The position numbers and the translations under genes are program-made. Positions 44,365 to 48,827 of a stretch of 48,827 bases of DNA are shown here, in pieces. Location of the stretch: positions 1-48,827 of the forward strand of contig CANKYR010000005.1 in the NCBI GenBank assembly GCA_947488195.1, written 5' to 3'. Each line of letters starts with the position of its first letter. Position 1 is the stretch's first letter. This DNA is from Flavobacteriales bacterium. GTDB lineage: Bacteria; Bacteroidota; Bacteroidia; Flavobacteriales_D; Sanyastnellaceae. The notes beneath the pieces were generated by a model. The model was not told the origin of the DNA. It ran no database searches and saw only the letters and a program-made list of their open reading frames with translations.

Positions 44365-45465
44365 ATGAAATCGCAACGAATCGTCTTATTTTTTTTGGCT
44401 TGCGTTGCTTTTTTTTATTCTTGTTCGAATGGAAACCCTTCGGGCGAAGTGTCTATTCTTTTTCAACCCAAATACGCCAAAGGTTTTCGCGTAGTGAAAA
44501 GTGGAAACGACACCCTCATTCAGTTCCTGTCTCATTCTGATTCTCATTCTGTTTCTCATTCCGTTTCTCTTTCTCAAATCAATCCCGAAAGAATCGCCCT
44601 ACTCAGCACCACGCATACCTATTTCATAGATGCCTTAGATGGAATGAAAAACGTATGCGGAGTGTCCTACGCAGACCGCATTCAGCTTGGGAAATTACAA
44701 GAGCAAATTTCAAAAGGAACAACGCAGAATCTAACTAAAAACGGCGATGTGAATCTAGAAGATTTACTCATGTTGAATCCAACCGTGCTCTTCAGCGTTC
44801 CCTTCGAACCCACGCAGTATCAAACGAAATTGCCGAACTGTTATGTTATCCCAACCTCTGAATACCTGGAAGAGCATCCGTTGGGAAAGACGGAATGGAT
44901 TTATGTTTTTGGGTATGTCCTTCGGAAGAATGTATTGGCGAGAGAGTTGTTTTTGGAAATTGAAAACGCATACCTTGATGCGATGCAAGATTCTTCGAAA
45001 GATGTTTCACAAGATTCTACGAAAGATTCTACGAAAGATGTTTCACAAGGAAGTAGGAGGAAAGTTTTTTTTGCGACGAATAACGGAAGCGACTGGACCG
45101 TGGCGAATAACCAATCGTATTGGGCAATTTTGTTGAAAGATGCGGGGGCGGAATATGTGGGAGCAGAGGAAGGTGTTGGCAATTTGAATTTCGATAAAGA
45201 ACGCATGTTGTTCGCGTTGAATGATGCCGATGCGTATGGCGAGTTGGTGTATTTTCCGAATACATCCAACGTTTCACTCTCACAGCTGCATCCTGAATTC
45301 ATGCAGAGCGGTCCTTTTCAACATAAAAAAATATTTCTCTGCAACGCCGCAGACAACGGCTTCTTCGACAAAGCAATGCTAGAACCGCACATATTACTTC
45401 AAGAATTGAAAAAAGTGTTGAGCGATTCAACCTTTTCAGGAAACTATTTTCAACGAACACAATAG
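44365..45465 (+). CDS. BtuF/FhuD-type ABC substrate-binding lipoprotein
   Basis: This 366-residue protein has a lipobox FFYSCSN (Cys20). Its class III periplasmic-binding fold shows RIALLSTTHTYFIDALDG, DVNLEDLLMLNPTVLF and a long helix joining the two lobes. The second lobe begins RKVFFATNNGSDW. Such proteins bind corrinoids, heme or siderophores. Two low-complexity insertions are encoded by repeat arrays: residues 56-71 (SHSDSHSVSHSV...) and 205-229 (DSSKDVSQDSTK...). No permease or ATPase gene is adjacent. Confidence 0.85.
   Translation: MKSQRIVLFFLACVAFFYSCSNGNPSGEVSILFQPKYAKGFRVVKSGNDTLIQFLSHSDSHSVSHSVSLSQINPERIALLSTTHTYFIDALDGMKNVCGVSYADRIQLGKLQEQISKGTTQNLTKNGDVNLEDLLMLNPTVLFSVPFEPTQYQTKLPNCYVIPTSEYLEEHPLGKTEWIYVFGYVLRKNVLARELFLEIENAYLDAMQDSSKDVSQDSTKDSTKDVSQGSRRKVFFATNNGSDWTVANNQSYWAILLKDAGAEYVGAEEGVGNLNFDKERMLFALNDADAYGELVYFPNTSNVSLSQLHPEFMQSGPFQHKKIFLCNAADNGFFDKAMLEPHILLQELKKVLSDSTFSGNYFQRTQ
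44521..44577 (-). repeat. Degenerate 12-bp repeat array (decayed micro-hairpins)
   Basis: Four tandem 12-bp units (TCTCATTCTGAT and variants) follow a CAG-TTC-CTG hairpin. Read on the minus strand, CAG-GAA-CTG and TGA-GAA-TCA are perfect 3-3-3 hairpins with GAA loops. The next unit (TGA-GAA-ACA) has one mismatch and the others are broken. Codes for Ser/His-rich residues 56-71. Confidence 0.6.
44979..45050 (-). repeat. Tandem micro-hairpin array B: six 12-bp units, minus-strand orientation
   Basis: Minus-strand units are TGT-GAA-ACA, TTC-GTA-GAA, TTC-GTA-GAA, TGT-GAA-ACA, TTC-GAA-GAA and TGC-ATC-GCA, each separated by TCT. All 18 stem pairs are perfect, and five of six loops are GNA. This is the same family as array A, but inverted relative to the gene and read in another codon phase, giving D-x-S-x units. 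Confidence 0.92.
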
Positions 45466-45490
45466 AACACGCAATACTTAACTTTGTCGC

Positions 45491-47131
45491 ATGGACTCGA
45501 AAGAATTGGAATTCAACAAGAACGAAGATAAAATGCTTCAGCGCATTGCCGAACTTCAACGTAGATTGAAAAAAATCTACGAAGGAGGAGGGAAGAAGCG
45601 CATGGATAAAGAGCATGAAAAGGGAAAGATGACTGCGCGTGAGCGAGTTGATTACCTTTTGGATAAAGATACTGAGCGCATTGAAGTTGGTGCTTTCGCA
45701 GGCGACGGAATGTACGCTGAACACGGCGGTTGTCCGGCTGGAGGAGTGGTGGTTGTCATGGGATATGTGTCGAAAAAGCTTTGCTTGGTTGTCGCGAATG
45801 ACGCTACAGTCAAGGCGGGCGCATGGTTTCCAATTACAGGAAAGAAAAACCTTCGTGCACAAGAGATTGCCATGGAGAATCACATCCCCATTATTTATTT
45901 GGTAGATAGTGCTGGGGTTTATTTGCCTTTGCAAGACGAGATCTTCCCCGACAAAGAACACTTCGGAAGAATATTCAGAAACAATGCGCGCATGAGTAGC
46001 ATGGGCATTCCGCAGTACGCCGCTGTAATGGGTAGTTGCGTTGCGGGTGGTGCGTACTTGCCTATTATGAGCGACGAAGCTTTAATTGTAGACAAGACAG
46101 GAAGCATTTTCCTTGCAGGTTCATATTTGGTGAAAGCCGCTATTGGCGAGGAAGTCGACAACGAAACACTCGGCGGCGCATCAACGCATTGCGAGATCAG
46201 TGGGGTGACAGATTACAAGGCGCTGAACGACAAAGACGCGTTAGATACCTTGAAGAAACTCTTAAGTTCACAAGGTAAAATTTCCAAAGATGCCGGCTTC
46301 GATCGCATTGCGGCGTCATTACCGAAACGCAAGATGGAAGACGTTTTGGGAATTCTTCCAACCGATAGAACCACTTCATACGAAGTGCGTGAAATGATTG
46401 AATGCTTGGTAGACAACAGTGAATACACAGAATACAAAGCCGAATACGGCAAGAGTATTGTGTGTGCCTACGGACGCATTAACGGTTGGTCGGTTGGAAT
46501 TGTGGCCAATCAGCGCGAGATTATTAAAAGCAAAAAGAACGGCATTCAGTTCGGTGGAGTCATTTACAGTGACAGCGCAGATAAAGCCGCGCGCTTCATC
46601 ATGAACTGCAATCAGAAAAACATCCCGTTGGTATTCCTTCAAGACGTTACCGGATTTATGGTTGGAAGTAAAAGTGAACACGGCGGAATTATAAAAGACG
46701 GAGCGAAGATGGTGAATGCGCAAGCCAACAGCGTTGTGCCGAAGTTCACCATTATTATGGGCAACAGCTACGGTGCTGGCAATTACGCCATGTGCGGAAA
46801 GGCCTACGATCCGCGATTGATTGTGGGTTGGCCAACAGCGCAAGTTGCGGTAATGGGCGGTGCGCAAGCCGCGAAGGTGTTGCTTCAAATTGAAGTGGCC
46901 TCTCTGAAAGGAAAAGGTGAAACCATTACACCTGAGCGTGAAGCAGAAATGTTCAACCGCATTAAATCGAAATACGACGAGCAGACTTCTCCGTATTACG
47001 CCGCCTCTCGCTTGTGGTTAGATGCTGTTATTGATCCGATAGATACGCGCAAATGGATAAGCCTTGGCCTGGAAGCCGCATCGAATGCCCCCGCTGAACG
47101 TGCCTATTCGGTTGGAGTTCTTCAAACATGA
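45491..47131 (+). CDS. Acyl-CoA carboxylase carboxyltransferase (biotin-dependent, beta type)
   Basis: This 546-residue carboxyltransferase of the PccB/MccB group moves carboxyl from carboxybiotin to an acyl-CoA. Motifs: KGKMTARERVDYLLD, GGCPAGGVVVVMGYV, VDSAGVYLPLQDEIFPD, GSCVAGGAYLP, and the second crotonase half LQDVTGFMVGSKSEHGGI and GNSYGAGNYAMCGKAYDP. The VYLPLQDEIFPD and SYGAGNYAMCGRAY wording is nearer to methylcrotonyl-CoA carboxylase beta than to propionyl-CoA carboxylase. No biotin carboxylase gene is adjacent. A TAACTTTG box ends four bases before the ATG. It overlaps the next gene by ATGA. Confidence 0.9.
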   Translation: MDSKELEFNKNEDKMLQRIAELQRRLKKIYEGGGKKRMDKEHEKGKMTARERVDYLLDKDTERIEVGAFAGDGMYAEHGGCPAGGVVVVMGYVSKKLCLVVANDATVKAGAWFPITGKKNLRAQEIAMENHIPIIYLVDSAGVYLPLQDEIFPDKEHFGRIFRNNARMSSMGIPQYAAVMGSCVAGGAYLPIMSDEALIVDKTGSIFLAGSYLVKAAIGEEVDNETLGGASTHCEISGVTDYKALNDKDALDTLKKLLSSQGKISKDAGFDRIAASLPKRKMEDVLGILPTDRTTSYEVREMIECLVDNSEYTEYKAEYGKSIVCAYGRINGWSVGIVANQREIIKSKKNGIQFGGVIYSDSADKAARFIMNCNQKNIPLVFLQDVTGFMVGSKSEHGGIIKDGAKMVNAQANSVVPKFTIIMGNSYGAGNYAMCGKAYDPRLIVGWPTAQVAVMGGAQAAKVLLQIEVASLKGKGETITPEREAEMFNRIKSKYDEQTSPYYAASRLWLDAVIDPIDTRKWISLGLEAASNAPAERAYSVGVLQT

Positions 47132-48807
47132 AAAGAAAGTTAGATTATTTTTTTTCGGGTGAAGGGAAGTGGCTTCGCCGCGTCTTGCTTGCAGCAGCTG
47201 CTGTGCGCTTAATTGCTGCTGCTTTTTCGGAAGGGTATCTCATGAGCGACGATCATTTCTTGGCCGTTGAACCGGTTTCTTCATGGGTGCACGGAGAGAA
47301 TTACCACAACTGGTTTCCCAATGAATACAACCACACCGATCACGCCCAGCCCTTCAGTTATGCGTATTATTTTTTGAATTTCGTAATCCTGAAGTTCTGT
47401 GCTGTAATTGGAATTCTGAATCCGTTTATCCAGGCCTTTGTTCTTCGCTTGGCGCATGCCGCCTTGAGTTTATGGGGAGTTTACTTATTTGTAAAACTCG
47501 CTGAACGTCTCATTTCATCGGTCACCTGGCGCATGTATGCCATTTGGTTCTGGGTATTCGGAGGAGTAGTCACTGTTTTCAGCGTTCATCAATTGGTTGA
47601 AACCGCCTGCATACCTTTTGTGTTGTTGGCCTATTTGTATGTCTTGAAGTATTTCGAGCGTGAGCGAATGAGCGCACTAGTCATTGCTGCTATCGCATTT
47701 TCTTTTTCGGTTGGAATGCGTTACCAATTGGTCTTCTTCCCCCTCACGTTGGGAATGTATTTGTTGTGGAAACGCAAGTGGAGTGGGGCGTTGCTCTTCG
47801 GAATCTTCTTCACCCTTGGCTTCGCTCTCACCCAAATCGACAACCTGTTGTTCTGGCACAAACCCATTTATCAGCATTTACTCGACTATCAATCCTACAA
47901 CACCTCGCACTTCGCCGATTACCCGAGTAATGTTTTTTCATACCTGGCTTTAATCACGTATTACATCTTTCCAGTTGTAACAATTGTTTTCCTAATCTCC
48001 CTTCGCCGCAGGCCCTCGCACGAAGTGCCCTCGTCTGAAAGACCCTCGTCCAACGGACCCTCGCATCTTGTGCCCTCGTCCGCAGGACCTTCGTCTATTA
48101 GACCTTCGCACGCAGTGCAAATATTCATCGGTGTAGCAATCTTCATTGTGTTTCACCTAATCTTTCCGAACAGACAAGAAAGGTTCTTACTTCCCGCAGT
48201 CCCATTCGTGTTGTTATTGATGATAAGAACAATTTCCAAGCGCTATTCGTACTCCGCACCCTCGCACGAAGTGCCCTCGTCTGAAAGACCCTCGTCCTTT
48301 GGACCCTCGCATCTTGTGCCCTCGTCTGAAAGACCCTCGTCCACCGGACCTTCGCACATCGTGCACCAGGCCATGCGCTGGTCAATCTACCTCTCCATCA
48401 TCTACACCGTTAGTTATTCCTTTTACATCCCAAAATCAAAATACCTCGAAGCTTCAAAAGCACTATACGAACGCGGCGATTTTCAAAATGTGGTTATCGA
48501 CAATTGGAAAGGAGAGGAGTCGGTTTGGTTGCCGATGCATTATGTTGGGAAATTCGTGCATCCGCTTTCCATGACTTCGTCGAAGACCATTGATCAACTG
48601 AAACAGCAGATCACCCATCAACCTTATTACGATTCGAAACGCCTTCCAGCTCCTGCACCCAACTACCTCATAATCTGGGGTAGGGAAGAGGCATATCCTC
48701 GCGCTAAACAACACGAAGAATGCGGCTTCCAACTCCAGCGTCTTTCTCCTGCTCAAAGCGAAAAAGAAAACGGTTTTGCATTGTATTCTCTCGATTTTTT
48801 GCCTTAG
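47128..48807 (+). CDS. GT-C membrane glycosyltransferase (Alg9/PIG-B-like) with two repeat-encoded loops
   Basis: This 559-residue protein has about ten membrane helices. An N-terminal acidic loop YLMSDDHFLAVEPVSSW matches the GT-C catalytic loop, and FPNRQERFLLPAVPF matches the HKEERF-type motif of family 22 mannosyltransferases. Residues 296-330 and 378-412 are Pro/Ser-rich 5-residue repeats (PSHEV, PSSER, PSSNG and similar) that flank the FPNRQERF membrane pair on the same side. Sugar and acceptor are unknown. It is coupled to the carboxyltransferase gene by ATGA. Confidence 0.82.
   Translation: MKRKLDYFFSGEGKWLRRVLLAAAAVRLIAAAFSEGYLMSDDHFLAVEPVSSWVHGENYHNWFPNEYNHTDHAQPFSYAYYFLNFVILKFCAVIGILNPFIQAFVLRLAHAALSLWGVYLFVKLAERLISSVTWRMYAIWFWVFGGVVTVFSVHQLVETACIPFVLLAYLYVLKYFERERMSALVIAAIAFSFSVGMRYQLVFFPLTLGMYLLWKRKWSGALLFGIFFTLGFALTQIDNLLFWHKPIYQHLLDYQSYNTSHFADYPSNVFSYLALITYYIFPVVTIVFLISLRRRPSHEVPSSERPSSNGPSHLVPSSAGPSSIRPSHAVQIFIGVAIFIVFHLIFPNRQERFLLPAVPFVLLLMIRTISKRYSYSAPSHEVPSSERPSSFGPSHLVPSSERPSSTGPSHIVHQAMRWSIYLSIIYTVSYSFYIPKSKYLEASKALYERGDFQNVVIDNWKGEESVWLPMHYVGKFVHPLSMTSSKTIDQLKQQITHQPYYDSKRLPAPAPNYLIIWGREEAYPRAKQHEECGFQLQRLSPAQSEKENGFALYSLDFLP
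48014..48118 (+). repeat. Tandem micro-hairpin array C: seven 15-bp units
   Basis: Each unit is CCTC or CTTC plus an 11-base inverted repeat (4-bp stem, 3-base loop). Stems and loops: GCAC-GAA-GTGC, GTCT-GAA-AGAC, GTCC-AAC-GGAC, GCAT-CTT-GTGC, GTCC-GCA-GGAC, GTCT-ATT-AGAC, GCAC-GCA-GTGC. The only non-Watson-Crick pair is one T-G in the fourth unit. A shorter unit, GCC-GCA-GGC after CTTC, precedes the array at 48001-48013. Confidence 0.94.
48260..48364 (+). repeat. Tandem micro-hairpin array D: seven 15-bp units
   Basis: Same design and order as array C, in the same codon phase, 246 bases downstream in the same gene. Units: GCAC-GAA-GTGC, GTCT-GAA-AGAC, GTCC-TTT-GGAC, GCAT-CTT-GTGC, GTCT-GAA-AGAC, GTCC-ACC-GGAC, GCAC-ATC-GTGC. 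Units 5 and 6 have stems swapped relative to array C, with both arms changed. Confidence 0.94.
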
Positions 48808-48827
48808 TAGAAAAATCTATTGGAAAC

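Noticed and set aside
48014-48364. CRISPR array
   Set aside because: Units are 15 bp with no spacers of separate origin, lie in frame inside a coding sequence, and no cas gene is in the window.
47961-48385. Minus-strand ORFs opposite arrays C and D (47961-48146 and 48143-48385)
   Set aside because: They are shadows of the glycosyltransferase gene created by the 15-bp repeats. The plus strand has clear membrane helices and GT-C motifs.

Overview
The window looks like a chromosomal segment of a Bacteroidota bacterium, most likely of the order Flavobacteriales. Evidence: a secreted protease with a type IX secretion C-terminal sorting domain, lineage-typical families (DUF4249, DUF983, DUF4920, a DUF2330 plus RnfD-like pair, an approximately 480-residue GAPDH), BshA of bacillithiol synthesis, moderately AT-rich DNA, few Shine-Dalgarno sites, and TAnnTTTG/TAnnTTCG -7 boxes. 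Nearly the whole window is coding and gaps are short; no interval over 300 bases lacks a gene. I see no tRNA, rRNA, CRISPR array, prophage or insertion sequence.

Layout. 1-1254 is the 3' end of a T9SS-exported serine protease. 1346-3725 is an overlapping operon of a membrane glycosyltransferase, an ECF sigma factor and rsmG. 3726-4797 holds a tiny lipoprotein and an OmpR-type response regulator on the minus strand. 4836-13159 is the menaquinone operon: menI, menF, menD, menB, menA, a polytopic membrane protein, menC, menE and rdgB, most joined by ATGA or TAATG overlaps. accA and an abundant-looking OmpA/TPR lipoprotein follow. 15989-18960 has a small 25-residue-repeat protein and a minus-strand set of M16 peptidase, DUF4920 protein and PhnP-like hydrolase. 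18992-23578 encodes a radical SAM protein, an acyltransferase-3/SGNH protein and a metallo-beta-lactamase-fold protein. 23575-25836 is an agmatinase-family gene with sucC. 25899-31131 has a LolD-like ATPase, DUF983, DUF4249, an HtrA protease and GAPDH. 31182-34290 is a minus-strand DUF2330, RnfD-like and lipoprotein group. 34412-40035 has cmk, a GH3/serine-hydrolase fusion, bshA and a two-TM protein. 40016-43326 is msrB and uvrA. 43555-48807 has an ECF sigma factor with a possible 36-residue companion, a substrate-binding lipoprotein, an acyl-CoA carboxylase carboxyltransferase and a GT-C glycosyltransferase.

The most unusual signal is a family of in-frame tandem micro-hairpin arrays inside three unrelated genes: the GH3 fusion, the substrate-binding lipoprotein and the GT-C glycosyltransferase. 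Each 12- or 15-bp unit is a pyrimidine linker plus a tiny inverted repeat (3- or 4-bp stem, 3-nt loop, often GNA). The stems differ from unit to unit, but both arms change together. The arrays lie on either strand and in different codon phases, and always at positions where a protein should tolerate insertion. I know of no described element with this architecture, and this is my main candidate for something undescribed.
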